Shown here in pieces: positions 26,801-35,427 of a DNA stretch of 64,000 nt (position 1 is the stretch's first letter; every line of letters begins with the position of its first letter). This DNA is from Deltaproteobacteria bacterium (GTDB taxonomy: Bacteria > Desulfobacterota > Deferrisomatia > Deferrisomatales > JACRMM01): the NCBI GenBank assembly GCA_016214985.1, contig JACRMM010000057.1, positions 47,638-111,637 of the forward strand, written 5' to 3'. The translations under genes were made by a program, and so were the position numbers. The notes below the pieces were generated by a model. The model saw nothing but the letters and a program-made list of their open reading frames with translations. It searched no databases and was not told the DNA's origin.

Positions 26801-27364
26801 GCGGCCCAGGCGGAAGGCTTCCTGATTGAGTCTCAGCACCTTCGCCGGCACGCTCGCCTCCAGGGCCCTCTGCCACACCTCGTCTGGAAAGCCGAGGCGG
26901 TCGGCCAGAGCGCCCACGAGGACGACATTGGCCGCCCGCCGGTTCCCCGCCCGCTCGGCAAGCTCGCCCGCAGGCACCGCGGTCTTCGTGCACGGAAACG
27001 CGCCGAGCCGTGCTTCCAGGTCCGCCGGGTACTCGGCGAGTCCGGCCGAGACCGTGGAGGGGTTGATCCGATCGGTGCTGTAGACCAGGAAGCCTTCGGG
27101 CTTCACCTGGTGGGCGAACCGCAACGCCTCGAGCGGCTCGAAGCCCGCGAGGAGGTCGCACTGCCCCTCGGGAACCAGCGGAGAGTGGACGACGTCGCCA
27201 ATGCGGACGTGGGACACCACGCTCCCGCCCCGCTGACTCATGCCGTGCACCTCGCTCTGCTTGATGTCGAGCCCCTGGAGAAGCGCCGCCTCGGAGAGGA
27301 TCTTGCTGGCGAGGATGACGCCCTGGCCGCCGACGCCGCTCAGGAGAATGTTGATCGTCTTCAT
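26786..27364 (-). CDS. iorB: indolepyruvate:ferredoxin oxidoreductase, beta subunit
   Basis: A 192-residue IorB with the gamma-type fold signature NILLSGVGGQGVILASKIL at residues 5-23 and the MSQRGGSVVSHVRIG segment near residue 45. With IorA it oxidatively decarboxylates aryl pyruvates to aryl-acetyl-CoA and reduces ferredoxin. I take the ATG at 27364; the longer frame is not homologous. It lies 67 bases after iorA. Confidence 0.94.
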   Translation of the reverse strand: MKTINILLSGVGGQGVILASKILSEAALLQGLDIKQSEVHGMSQRGGSVVSHVRIGDVVHSPLVPEGQCDLLAGFEPLEALRFAHQVKPEGFLVYSTDRINPSTVSAGLAEYPADLEARLGAFPCTKTAVPAGELAERAGNRRAANVVLVGALADRLGFPDEVWQRALEASVPAKVLRLNQEAFRLGREAGG

Positions 27365-27431
27365 GGGAGCCTCCCCTTGGAAGTCGCGCTGGGTGCCGAA
27401 TACGGCGTGCCGAATGGGAACAGTGTCCTGT

Positions 27432-29204
27432 TCATGCTGCGCCTTTCGGGGCCCCGATTGCATCGAACTTGCAAACCTGCGCGCACACGGTGCACCCGAC
27501 GCAGAAGTTGGGGTCGATGACCGCGTGGGCCGCATCGCCCTCCCCCTCCAGGGAGAGCGCGATGCAACCGACGCGAAGGCACTGCTTGCACGCCGTGCAC
27601 ACCTCCGGGTCGACGGTCAGGGCAGGTTTCTTCACCTTGTACTGGAGCACACACGGATCCTTGGTGATGACCACCGACGGCTCGGGCTTGCCCAGTTCCT
27701 CCCGCAGCACGGCCTCGACCTCCTTGAGGTCGTAGGCGCTCACGACCCGCACGTTCGCGGGCTTCACGCCGAGCGCCAGCACGAGCCGCTCCATGTCGAT
27801 CTGGGGGCTCTCGCCCCCCGAGAGGGTGTGGCCCGTGCCCGGGTTCTCCTGTCCCCCGGTCATCCCGGTGATGCGGTTGTCTTGGATGATCACGACCGAG
27901 GTGCCGCCGTTCCAGATCAGGTCGATCAGCCCCGTGACACCGGAGTGGAAGAACGTGGAGTCGCCGATCACGGCCACGACCCTGTCCTTCAGATCTCCGG
28001 AGTCGGCCACGACCTTCGAGATGCCGTGAGCCATGGGGATGGAGCCGCCCATGCACAGGCACGCGTGCATCGCCTCCAGCGGCGGCAGGGCCCCCAGGGT
28101 GTAGCACCCGATGTCGCCGGAGACGAACACCTTGAGCTTGCGCAGGACCGTGAACACGCCTCGATGCGAGCAGCCCGGGCACAGCACCGGCGGACGGATC
28201 GGGAGCCCCTCGGCTGCCGCGAGCATGTTGGCCGCGGCGCCTGTAAGTTCTTGAGCCACGACGCTCGGCTCGAGCTCTCCGACGATGGGGAAGAGGTCCT
28301 TGCCGTGGGCCACCTCGATGCCAAGGAGGCGAATCTGCTCCTCCAGGAAGGGATCGAGCTCCTCCACCACGATCACCTGGTCCACGTGCTGCGCGAAGTC
28401 GCGGACGAGCGCCTCCGGAAGGGGGTAGGTCAATCCGAGCTTCAGGAAGCTTGCCCCTGGGAGCGCTTCCTTGGCGTACTGGTAGGAGATCCCCGACGTG
28501 ACGATCCCGACCCGGGTGTCTCCCATCTCCACCCGGTTGAGCGGAGACTCGACGCCATACTCCTTGATTCGCTGGAGCCGCTCTTCGATCTTCGGGTGCT
28601 TCGGCCGGGCGAACCCTGGGAGCATCGTGTACTTCTTGGTGTCTCGCGCGATGCCCTGGGGCTTCGGCCTCTCGACCCTCTCGCCGAGCTCCACGACCGA
28701 CTTGGAGTGGTTCACACGCGTCGTGGTCCGGAAGAGCACCGGGGTGTCGAACTGCTCCGAGAGATCAAACGCGGCCTTCAGGAAGTCCTTGGCCTCCTGC
28801 GAATCGGAGGGCTCGATCAGGGGCAGCTTCGCGAACTTGGCGTAGTTGCGATTGTCCTGCTCGTTCTGGCTCGAGTGGAGGTTCGGGTCGTCGGCCGTGA
28901 CGAGCACGAGCCCGCCGTTGACTCCGGTGTAGATCGCGGTGAAGAGCGGGTCGGCCGCCACGTTGACGCCGACATGCTTCATGCAGGCCAGTGCCCGGGC
29001 CCCCGCGAGGGAGGCGCCCACAGCGGTCTCCAGGGCGACCTTCTCGTTCGGCGACCACTGCGAGTAGATGTCGCGGTAGTCCTTGCCCAGACTCTCCAAG
29101 ATCTCCGTGGAGGGCGTGCCCGGGTAGGCTGCGGCGTACGTGACACCAGCCTCCCACGCGCCTCGGGCGATGGCTTCGTTGCCTGAGAGGATCTCTTTGG
29201 TCAT
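27432..29204 (-). CDS. iorA: indolepyruvate:ferredoxin oxidoreductase, alpha subunit
   Basis: A 590-residue protein with an N-terminal pyrimidine-binding domain (ILSGNEAIARGAWEAGV; AAYPGTPSTEI), a thiamine-diphosphate domain near residues 370-460 (DIGCYTLG, GDSTFFHSGV), and two C-terminal [4Fe-4S] motifs (CTACKQCLRVGC and CVGCTVCAQVC, about residues 535-580). It converts phenyl-, hydroxyphenyl- or indole-pyruvate to the acyl-CoA. In this operon it would make or remove aryl-acetyl-CoA next to two acyl-CoA ligases and a thiolase. Confidence 0.96.
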   Translation of the reverse strand: MTKEILSGNEAIARGAWEAGVTYAAAYPGTPSTEILESLGKDYRDIYSQWSPNEKVALETAVGASLAGARALACMKHVGVNVAADPLFTAIYTGVNGGLVLVTADDPNLHSSQNEQDNRNYAKFAKLPLIEPSDSQEAKDFLKAAFDLSEQFDTPVLFRTTTRVNHSKSVVELGERVERPKPQGIARDTKKYTMLPGFARPKHPKIEERLQRIKEYGVESPLNRVEMGDTRVGIVTSGISYQYAKEALPGASFLKLGLTYPLPEALVRDFAQHVDQVIVVEELDPFLEEQIRLLGIEVAHGKDLFPIVGELEPSVVAQELTGAAANMLAAAEGLPIRPPVLCPGCSHRGVFTVLRKLKVFVSGDIGCYTLGALPPLEAMHACLCMGGSIPMAHGISKVVADSGDLKDRVVAVIGDSTFFHSGVTGLIDLIWNGGTSVVIIQDNRITGMTGGQENPGTGHTLSGGESPQIDMERLVLALGVKPANVRVVSAYDLKEVEAVLREELGKPEPSVVITKDPCVLQYKVKKPALTVDPEVCTACKQCLRVGCIALSLEGEGDAAHAVIDPNFCVGCTVCAQVCKFDAIGAPKGAA

Positions 29205-29222
29205 TTGCGCTCCTTTGCGGGA

Positions 29223-29259
29223 CGTCAGCCGTCAGCAGTCAGCTCCCAGCCGTCAGCTT
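29223..29259. repeat. GTCAGC-rich intergenic repeat tract (second copy)
   Basis: The gap upstream of iorA contains four GTCAGC/GTCAGT-like units in a row, like the tract at 5572-5595, and a related CAGCTGACCGCTGAGGGC stretch near 29343. It is non-coding. Its role is unknown. Confidence 0.3.
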
Positions 29260-29366
29260 GAACCCCGAAGATCGAAAGCCGAACTCTACGAAACGCCCCC
29301 GGTGAAGACAACCGATTCTTCCCTGGGGCCTGGCCCTGGCCGACAGCTGACCGCTGAGGGCTGGCT

Positions 29367-30557
29367 TTACTCCACCTTCACCACGAGCGCCGCGCCCGTG
29401 TCCCCGGCCGCGCAGCCCGTGAATAGACCGTACCCCCCGCCCTTCAACGCGAGCTCCTCGATCAGCTCGATCACGCAGCGGGCACCGGTGGGTCCCTGCG
29501 GATGGCCGAAGACCAGCGGGCTTCCGTAGTTGTTGAAGCCGTTGGGGTCGATGCCGAGCTCCTTCGCCATGTAGAGGTCGTTCGCGATGAAGGGGTTGTG
29601 CGTCTTGATCGCGGCGACGTCGCCGATCCCGATCCCCGCCCTCTCCAGTGCCATCCGGGCCGCCGGCACCGGAGCCTGGGGCATGAACCCCTTGGCCGCC
29701 CGGGAATACCCGTAGGAGACGAGCTGGATCTCCACGCCCGGATCGGCCGAAAGCTCTCGGGCCCGGTCGCGCGTCGCGACGATCACCGAGGCGTTGCCGT
29801 CGGCCGGGTGGGTCTGCGCCCCGAAGCTGTGGATGCCGCCGGGCAGCACCGGTCCAAGTCCGGCCAAGGTGTCCGCCGTCGTCGCGGTGAGCCCCTCGTC
29901 CTCGGCGAGCATGACCGTCTTCTTCTTGCTGAGCTTCACCTCCACCGGGAAGAAGTACCGCTTCTGGAACTCCCGGTCGTTCTTCAGCGCGTCCGCGTAC
30001 TGCGCGTAGCGGCGAGCCGTAAGCTCGTCGGCCTGCTGCTTCGTGAGCCCGGCTTCCTTGGCCACGTTCTCCGCGGTCTGGATCATCGCGTTCTTGGCCA
30101 CAGGGTCGTGGCCGAAGTTGTCCATCAGCCAGTTCTCGTGGATCACCTCCCCGCCGGGGCCGCTCGGGTTGGGCCAGACGACGTGGGGTCCGTTCGAGCA
30201 CCGGTCGGTCGCGAGCGTCAGGGTCGTCTGGAAGAGCCCGTTCTCCACGCCGGCCGCCGCGTAGTAGAGGCAGGTGGTCGAGGTGGAGCAGGCCTGGCTC
30301 ACGTTGCAGCCCGCCGTGCCCTCGGCCCCGATCAGCGCCGCCACCCAGGGGGCACCGTAGAACGCCTGCCGCTGGTGGATGGTGTAGCCAAGGTACAGAT
30401 AGTCGAAACTCTTCGGGTCGATGCTCCGGCCTGCCATCCACCGCGATGCCGTGGCTGCGCCGAGGACGAGCGAGTGCTCGTTGGCGAGCGTCATCTGCCA
30501 CTTGGAGAAGGGGGTGGAGTAGTAGCCCCGATAGGGGATGAACGCTTTGCTGAACAT
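29367..30557 (-). CDS. thiolase family protein, SCP2-thiolase-like
   Basis: A 396-residue thiolase homologue. The nucleophilic cysteine is in VSQACSTSTTCL (about residue 89), the catalytic histidine in FGHPQGPTGAR near 348 and the second cysteine in FTGCAAGDTGA near 380. The usual NEAF is replaced by HNPF, the histidine variant typical of SCP2-type thiolases. These often act on branched or bulky 3-oxoacyl-CoA and may need an OB-fold/zinc partner, which is not seen here. It sits between the ligase and IorA genes. The product is thus more likely aromatic or branched acyl-CoA than acetoacetyl-CoA. Confidence 0.85.
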   Translation of the reverse strand: MFSKAFIPYRGYYSTPFSKWQMTLANEHSLVLGAATASRWMAGRSIDPKSFDYLYLGYTIHQRQAFYGAPWVAALIGAEGTAGCNVSQACSTSTTCLYYAAAGVENGLFQTTLTLATDRCSNGPHVVWPNPSGPGGEVIHENWLMDNFGHDPVAKNAMIQTAENVAKEAGLTKQQADELTARRYAQYADALKNDREFQKRYFFPVEVKLSKKKTVMLAEDEGLTATTADTLAGLGPVLPGGIHSFGAQTHPADGNASVIVATRDRARELSADPGVEIQLVSYGYSRAAKGFMPQAPVPAARMALERAGIGIGDVAAIKTHNPFIANDLYMAKELGIDPNGFNNYGSPLVFGHPQGPTGARCVIELIEELALKGGGYGLFTGCAAGDTGAALVVKVE

Positions 30558-30633
30558 CGTCTCTCCTCGCGTCGTAGGGCGGGGCCTGCCCCGCCGTCGT
30601 TGTGTAGGGCGCCCGGGCAGCGTCTCCAGCCGG

Positions 30634-32145
30634 CTATGCCCTCGTCTGCTCCCGAGCCCTGAGCTCGCGCTTGAGGATCTTCCCCGTGGGGTTCTTCGGC
30701 AACTCCGCCACGAACTCCACGATCCGGGGCGCCTTGTAGTCGGCCAGGTGTTTCTTGCACAGCTCGATGATCTCCTCGGCCCCGGTCCCGGGCTGCCGCA
30801 GCGCGATCACCGCCTTGACCGACTCTCCGTAGACCTCGTGGGGCACCCCGATAACCGCGCACTCCCGGACATTCGGGTGGGTGTAGATCACCTCTTCCAC
30901 CTCCCGCGGCCAGATCTTCAGTCCCGCGGCGTTGATCATGTCTTTCAGCCGGTCGACGATGAACAGGTACCCCTCTTCGTCCATGTACCCTATGTCGCCC
31001 GAGCGCAAATAGCCGTCGACGATCGTCTCGAGGGTCGCTTCCGGCTTGCGGTAATACTCCTTCATGACGTTTGGTCCCCGGATCCAGATCTCGCCGGCCT
31101 CTCCCCTCGGCACTTCACTGCCAGCGGGGTCCATGATCGCGATCTCCACGTTCATGATCGCCGTGCCGACCGAGCCCTCCTTGTGCCGGAATTCGTGATT
31201 GTACGACGCAAACGGCGTGGTCTCCGTCAGGCCGTAACCCTCATTGACGTCGAGCCCGAACCGGTCCTTCCACCGCCGTGCCACCTCGCCGGGCATGGTG
31301 GCCGCTGCGGAGAAGCAGTACCGGACGGTTCGCAGCGCCTCGTCCACGGCAGACGCGTCCGGGTGATTGAGGAGCAGGATGTAGACCGGCGGAACCGCGT
31401 ACCAGTTCGTGATGCGATTATCGCGAAGGCTCTTCAGGATCGGCTCCATCTCGAACTTCTTGTGCAACACGAGCGTGCAGCTGGCCTGAACCACCGCATT
31501 GAAGATGAAATTCTGCGCAAAGGAGTGGTAGACGGGCAGGAAACACAAAACCCGGTCGTCCCCCCGCATCCCAGTCATGTACTTGGTCGCGTTGGTGTTC
31601 GAGACGACGTTGCCGTGGGTAAGCACCACCCCCTTGGGTTTTCCGGTCGTTCCGGAGGTGTAGATGATGGCCGCCCCATCGTCTCGCGTCGCGGCGATCG
31701 TGGGAAACTCCGGCGATGCCGTTGCGAGCAGCTCGGCCCAGCTCCGATCCGCGGCGCCGTCGTCGATGCTGACCACGGTTCGGACGCCGGGGATCCGGTC
31801 CCGCGCCGGCACCTCGGAGAGCAGCGCGGCCTCGGTGACGAGCACGCCGCCCTCACAGTCGTTGGCCATGTAGTCGACTTCGTCGGCCTTGCTCATGCTC
31901 GAGATGGAGACGCACACGGCGCCGAGCTTCTGACACGCATAGTACGCGAGGAGGAACTCGGGGCCGTTGGTCAGGAAGAGGCATACCTTGTCGCCCCTGC
32001 GGACCCCGAGACTCACCAGGGCGTTGGCTGCGCGGTTCGCGTCCTCCCAGAACCTCTGGTAGCTCCAGGTCTTCCGACCGTAGACGATCGCGTCTCGGTC
32101 CGGAAAGAATATCTTGTTTCGGTCCAACGCCTCGGCGATGTTCAT
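30634..32145 (-). CDS. AMP-dependent acyl-CoA synthetase/ligase (first of two)
   Basis: A 503-residue adenylate-forming ligase. The P-loop-like motif IIYTSGTTGKPKGVVLTHGN is near residue 160, EGYGLTETTP near 300 and RSGDIGYMDEEGY near 380. The C-terminal lysine motif ILKRELR is near 495. It activates a carboxylic acid with ATP and CoA. The true start is the ATG at 32145 (MNIAEALDRNKIFF); the open frame continues upstream into the neighbouring gene in another register. Substrate range cannot be told; long-chain or aryl acids are both possible. Confidence 0.93.
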   Translation of the reverse strand: MNIAEALDRNKIFFPDRDAIVYGRKTWSYQRFWEDANRAANALVSLGVRRGDKVCLFLTNGPEFLLAYYACQKLGAVCVSISSMSKADEVDYMANDCEGGVLVTEAALLSEVPARDRIPGVRTVVSIDDGAADRSWAELLATASPEFPTIAATRDDGAAIIYTSGTTGKPKGVVLTHGNVVSNTNATKYMTGMRGDDRVLCFLPVYHSFAQNFIFNAVVQASCTLVLHKKFEMEPILKSLRDNRITNWYAVPPVYILLLNHPDASAVDEALRTVRYCFSAAATMPGEVARRWKDRFGLDVNEGYGLTETTPFASYNHEFRHKEGSVGTAIMNVEIAIMDPAGSEVPRGEAGEIWIRGPNVMKEYYRKPEATLETIVDGYLRSGDIGYMDEEGYLFIVDRLKDMINAAGLKIWPREVEEVIYTHPNVRECAVIGVPHEVYGESVKAVIALRQPGTGAEEIIELCKKHLADYKAPRIVEFVAELPKNPTGKILKRELRAREQTRA

Positions 32146-32192
32146 GGTCACCTCGTGTCCGTGTTCAGCGATCGCTCGGCCGCGTCCACTCC

Positions 32193-33761
32193 CTACTCTC
32201 CCAACCGCTCCCTCAGCACCCGGTGGAGGACCTTCCCCGTGCCCGTCCGCGGCATCTCGTCCTGGCAGAGGAAGACCACCTTCCTCGGCTTCTTGAAGCC
32301 CGCGAGGCGCCCGGTGCAGAGCTCGATCAGCTCCTTCTCGAGCCGCCGGGTCGGCCTCTCCCCGTCGCGGAGAACCACGACGGCTTGGATCGATTCCCCC
32401 CACTTCTCGTCTGGTACCCCGATCACGGCGACCTCCGCCACGGCCGGGTGCGCGGCGAGCACGTCCTCCACCTCGGAAGGGTAGACGTTCTCTCCGCCCG
32501 TGATGATCATGTTGGCCTTGCGGTCCACGAGGTAGTAGTACCCGTCCTCGTCCCGCCGAGCCATGTCTCCGGCCGACGACCACGCCCCGAAGAAAGCCTC
32601 GCGGGTCTTCTCGGGATCGTTCCAGTACTCCTTGAAGAGCATCGGCGTGCGATAGAAGAGCTCTCCGACCTCGCCGTCGGCGACCGACTGCCGCTGATCG
32701 TCGAGCAGCAGAATCCGGTCCACGCCGAAGATCTCTCTCCCAATGGAGCCCAGCTTCCGAAACTGGTCCTCGGGCCGCAAGAGCGTGACCAGGCCGCCCT
32801 CGGTCGAGCCGTAGGCTTCCCACAGCTCGGCGTTGGTGAAGAACCCCATGATGGCCCGCTTCAGCTCCTTTCGAGCCGGCGCAGAGGAGATGAGGAGCTG
32901 GCGAATCGACGAGACATCGATCGACGACTTCAGGGCCTCCGGCAGCGCGAGGAGCATCACGTAGTGCGTCGGCACGAGCGACGTGAACGTGATCCGGTAA
33001 CGCTCGATCGTCCGCAGCAGGTCCTCGGGATCGAAGCTCACCACGTTGTACACGAACACGGGCGCCGTCACGAGAGTGTAGGGAAACGAGTAGAAGATCG
33101 AGTTGACGTGGCACATGGGCATGACGAGCAGCGCCTTGTCCGTCGGCAACACCCCCATGTTCGCCACGTCCAGTGCGTACTGAGCCATGAAGCTCTCGTG
33201 GGTCCGTACGACCCCCTTGGGTCGTCCCGTGGTGCCCGAGGTGTACAGGAGCGTCCACGGGTCGGCTCCGTCGACGTCGACGTCCGGCTCCCGCGCACTG
33301 CCCTCCGCAAGCCACGTCTCATATGCCACGTACCCCGGCGGGGGAGGACCCTCGCCCAGGTACACGTACCCGCCCGCGGGAACCGACAGCCGGGGCCGCA
33401 GGCTCTCGACCAGCGCCACGAACGGCTCCTCGACCACCAGCACCCGGCACTCACTGTCGCCGAGGATGAACTCGATCTCCGGGCCGGCCAGCCGAAACAA
33501 GAGGGGCACGACGATCTGCCCCCCCTTGGCAGAGCCGGCGTAGAGGTCCATCCACTCGCCGCAGTTGTGCGCGAGCACGGCGAACCGATCGCCTTTCCGG
33601 GCACCCAGGCGCGCGAGGCCGTGGGCGACTCGGCACGCCCGCTCGTTCCACTGGCCGAAGGTGAACTCCCGATGTTTGTCCTGCCAACCCAGCTTTCCAG
33701 GGCAGGCGAGGGCGTTCATCTTCAAGACGGTCCCCACGTGGGACCATCGGCTGCGGTCCAT
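32193..33761 (-). CDS. AMP-dependent acyl-CoA synthetase/ligase (second)
   Basis: A 522-residue ligase of the same superfamily as its neighbour but clearly diverged from it. It has LLYTSGTTGRPKGVVRTHES near residue 170, the adenylation motif EAYGSTEGG near 315, SAGDMARRDEDGYYYLVDR near 395 and the catalytic lysine in GTGKVLHR near 513. It is the first gene after a sigma-54-like promoter at 33902-33917. Two different ligases in one operon suggest either two substrates or two chain positions in one pathway. Confidence 0.93.
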   Translation of the reverse strand: MDRSRWSHVGTVLKMNALACPGKLGWQDKHREFTFGQWNERACRVAHGLARLGARKGDRFAVLAHNCGEWMDLYAGSAKGGQIVVPLLFRLAGPEIEFILGDSECRVLVVEEPFVALVESLRPRLSVPAGGYVYLGEGPPPPGYVAYETWLAEGSAREPDVDVDGADPWTLLYTSGTTGRPKGVVRTHESFMAQYALDVANMGVLPTDKALLVMPMCHVNSIFYSFPYTLVTAPVFVYNVVSFDPEDLLRTIERYRITFTSLVPTHYVMLLALPEALKSSIDVSSIRQLLISSAPARKELKRAIMGFFTNAELWEAYGSTEGGLVTLLRPEDQFRKLGSIGREIFGVDRILLLDDQRQSVADGEVGELFYRTPMLFKEYWNDPEKTREAFFGAWSSAGDMARRDEDGYYYLVDRKANMIITGGENVYPSEVEDVLAAHPAVAEVAVIGVPDEKWGESIQAVVVLRDGERPTRRLEKELIELCTGRLAGFKKPRKVVFLCQDEMPRTGTGKVLHRVLRERLGE

Positions 33762-33872
33762 CGTTGCGGTTCCTCCGGTGAGGTTTCACCCCGCCGCGCA
33801 CAATATCCACCGTCGCGGCAGTGCTCCGCCGTGCCCCCGCCCCCCGCGGGCCGCCGAGCACGGCAGCCGCAG

Positions 33873-33894
33873 ATTCTACCAACCAAACGGTCGG
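33873..33894. promoter_or_regulatory. palindrome CCAACC-N4-GGTCGG at the predicted start of the ligase operon
   Basis: CCAACCAAACGGTCGG (33879-33894) is an inverted repeat with one mismatch, next to TAGAAT on the minus strand (33873-33878), which could be a -10 box. It overlaps the start site predicted from the sigma-54 promoter just upstream, where a repressor would block initiation. It shares ACCAAAC with the site ahead of dctP. Confidence 0.4.
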
Positions 33895-33901
33895 CAGATA
33901 A

Positions 33902-33917
33902 TGCAAGAGAAGGGCCA
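33902..33917 (-). promoter_or_regulatory. sigma-54 promoter of the ligase-thiolase-ior operon
   Basis: On the minus strand TGGCCC-TTCTC-TTGCA differs from the consensus TGGCAC-N5-TTGCW at one base, with GG and GC ten bases apart. The predicted start is near 33891, about 130 bases ahead of the first ligase. It overlaps the hairpin that may end the upstream dehydrogenase transcript. Confidence 0.6.
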
Positions 33918-33933
33918 CCCCTCAGGGTGGCCC
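33912..33933 (-). terminator. hairpin after the acyl-CoA dehydrogenase gene
   Basis: GGGCCACCC (33912-33920) pairs perfectly with GGGTGGCCC (33925-33933) around a four-base loop, 37 bases after the dehydrogenase stop. The following bases on the minus strand (TTCTCTTG) are only partly T-rich. It is a probable terminator separating two transcripts. Confidence 0.55.
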
Positions 33934-33970
33934 CGGTTTCCCGGTCCGCAGACCGGCCGAACGAAAGCTT

Positions 33971-35128
33971 CTAGCGATTCGCCGCGTGCCCCAACGCGAT
34001 CCCGGCGATGATCGTCTTCTGGATGTTGGAGGTCCCCTCTACGACCTGGAAGCTCTTGGCATCTCGGAAGTAGCGTTCGACCGGGTACTCGGTCGAGAAG
34101 CCCCAGGAGCCGTAGATCTTCATGGTCTCGTTGGTGGCGTGTACCGCGGCCTCGGCCGCGTAGAACTTGGCGATCGACGTCTCGAGCTGGTTCGGCGCTT
34201 TCTGGTCCTTGAGGTAGGCGGCCCGGTACACGAGGAGCTGGGCCGCGTGGTGCTCGGCCATCATCTCGGCGATGGAAGCCTGGATCAGCTGGAACTTCCC
34301 GATGGGCTGGCCGAACTGCGTGCGCTCGTTCGCATACTGGATCGCGAGGTCGAGCACCCCGCCGGCGCAGCCGAGCGCCCCGGCGGCGCAGCCGAGCCGG
34401 GTGTTGTTGAGTTGCCACATACAGATCCGGAACCCGTCACCCACCTGGCCCAGCACCGCGTCTTTCGGGACCTTGGCATCATCGAACAGCACCTCGCCCG
34501 TGGGAGCGCAGTGAAGACCGAGCTTCGTCTCGATCGGCCGTGTTGTGACGCCCTCGGTCTTCTTCAGGTCCACCAGGAAGCAGGTCATCCCTTTGTACTT
34601 GGCTGCGCGGTCGGTGTACGCGTACACGAGCCCGACGTCGCCCACGTGGGCGTTCGAAATCCACGTCTTCTGGCCGTTGATCTCCCAATGATCCCCGCAG
34701 TCCTTGGCGGTGGTCTTCATGCCCGCCACGTCCGAGCCGCTGTTGGGCTCGGTGATCGCGAAGAAGCCCACGCTGTCCGCGGCCACCCACTTCGGGATGT
34801 GCGTCTGTTTCTGCTCCTCCGTGCCGAACTCCTGCACCGTAAGGGCAGGCCCCAGGTTCTGCATGTTGAACGGCAGGCGCCAGGAGGGGCTCACCTTGGC
34901 AATCTGCTCCGCCAGGAGCACGCTTTCCATGAAACCCATGCCGTTGCCGCCGTACTCCTCGGCGACGCCGCACCCGAAGAAGCCCAGATCGGCCATCTTC
35001 TTGACGCGTTCCAACGGAAAGGCGTGCTGCTCTTCCTCCTGCTCGACGAACGGCTTGATCTCGTTTTCGGCAAACCGCTTCGCCTGCTCCTGCACCATCT
35101 TCTGTTCGGGGGTCAGCTCGAAGATCAT
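33971..35128 (-). CDS. acyl-CoA dehydrogenase, sigma-54-controlled
   Basis: A 385-residue flavoprotein with the family landmarks FAITEPNSGSDVAGM near residue 132, a C-terminal YGSWGFSTEYPVERYFRDAK segment near 345 and the catalytic glutamate in QVVEGTSN near 367. It oxidises an acyl-CoA to the enoyl-CoA and passes electrons to ETF. It differs clearly from the dehydrogenase at 6454-7599 (for example CQLGCAAGALGCAGG-like helix in place of GIAAQALGIARG), so a different substrate is likely. The ATG at 35128 is used (MIFELTPEQKMV). A -24/-12 promoter and activator half-sites lie upstream. Confidence 0.93.
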   Translation of the reverse strand: MIFELTPEQKMVQEQAKRFAENEIKPFVEQEEEQHAFPLERVKKMADLGFFGCGVAEEYGGNGMGFMESVLLAEQIAKVSPSWRLPFNMQNLGPALTVQEFGTEEQKQTHIPKWVAADSVGFFAITEPNSGSDVAGMKTTAKDCGDHWEINGQKTWISNAHVGDVGLVYAYTDRAAKYKGMTCFLVDLKKTEGVTTRPIETKLGLHCAPTGEVLFDDAKVPKDAVLGQVGDGFRICMWQLNNTRLGCAAGALGCAGGVLDLAIQYANERTQFGQPIGKFQLIQASIAEMMAEHHAAQLLVYRAAYLKDQKAPNQLETSIAKFYAAEAAVHATNETMKIYGSWGFSTEYPVERYFRDAKSFQVVEGTSNIQKTIIAGIALGHAANR

Positions 35129-35196
35129 GATCAACTCCTTGAGGATAAGGTTCTTCACGCTAGATCCGGGTGCCCCTCGCGGCACACTGGGATAAC

Positions 35197-35212
35197 AGCA
35201 ACCGCCGTGCCG
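35197..35212 (-). promoter_or_regulatory. sigma-54 promoter of the acyl-CoA dehydrogenase gene
   Basis: On the minus strand CGGCAC-GGCGG-TTGCT matches TGGCAC-N5-TTGCW except at the first base; GG and GC are ten bases apart. The predicted start is near 35186, leaving a 58-base leader. The gene next upstream encodes a sigma-54 activator and the space between holds paired half-sites, which strengthens the call. Confidence 0.75.
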
Positions 35213-35296
35213 TCGCCCCCGGGGCGGCCGAAACCCTCGCCGGGCCGGCCCTCGTGCAGACGTGGCCGACGGCTTCCGCGTGCCCTTCCCGCCGTG

Positions 35297-35404
35297 TGTA
35301 GGGACTCTCCTACAATGGAGTGGGCGGTGTGCCCCCCAAACCGCCTTCCCAGGCCACCACCGGTGATGTGTAGGAAAATCCGGGCATGATGCGCTTGCCC
35401 TACA
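35297..35404. promoter_or_regulatory. four TGTAGG half-sites: candidate upstream activator sites
   Basis: TGTAGG-N6-CCTACA (35297-35314) is a perfect inverted repeat. A second pair, TGTAGG at 35369-35374 and CCTACA at 35399-35404, lies 55-90 bases further upstream. They sit 110-220 bases before the predicted sigma-54 start of the dehydrogenase gene, the usual distance for enhancer sites. The 299-base gap 35129-35427 holds no gene. Confidence 0.6.
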
Positions 35405-35427
35405 GGGTCAGACCAGCGACGCCGCGC

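Noticed and set aside
30634..33315. Single 893-residue ligase fusion
   Set aside because: The frame runs on past the real ATG at 32145 into the other ligase gene in a wrong register; two separate ligases are clear.
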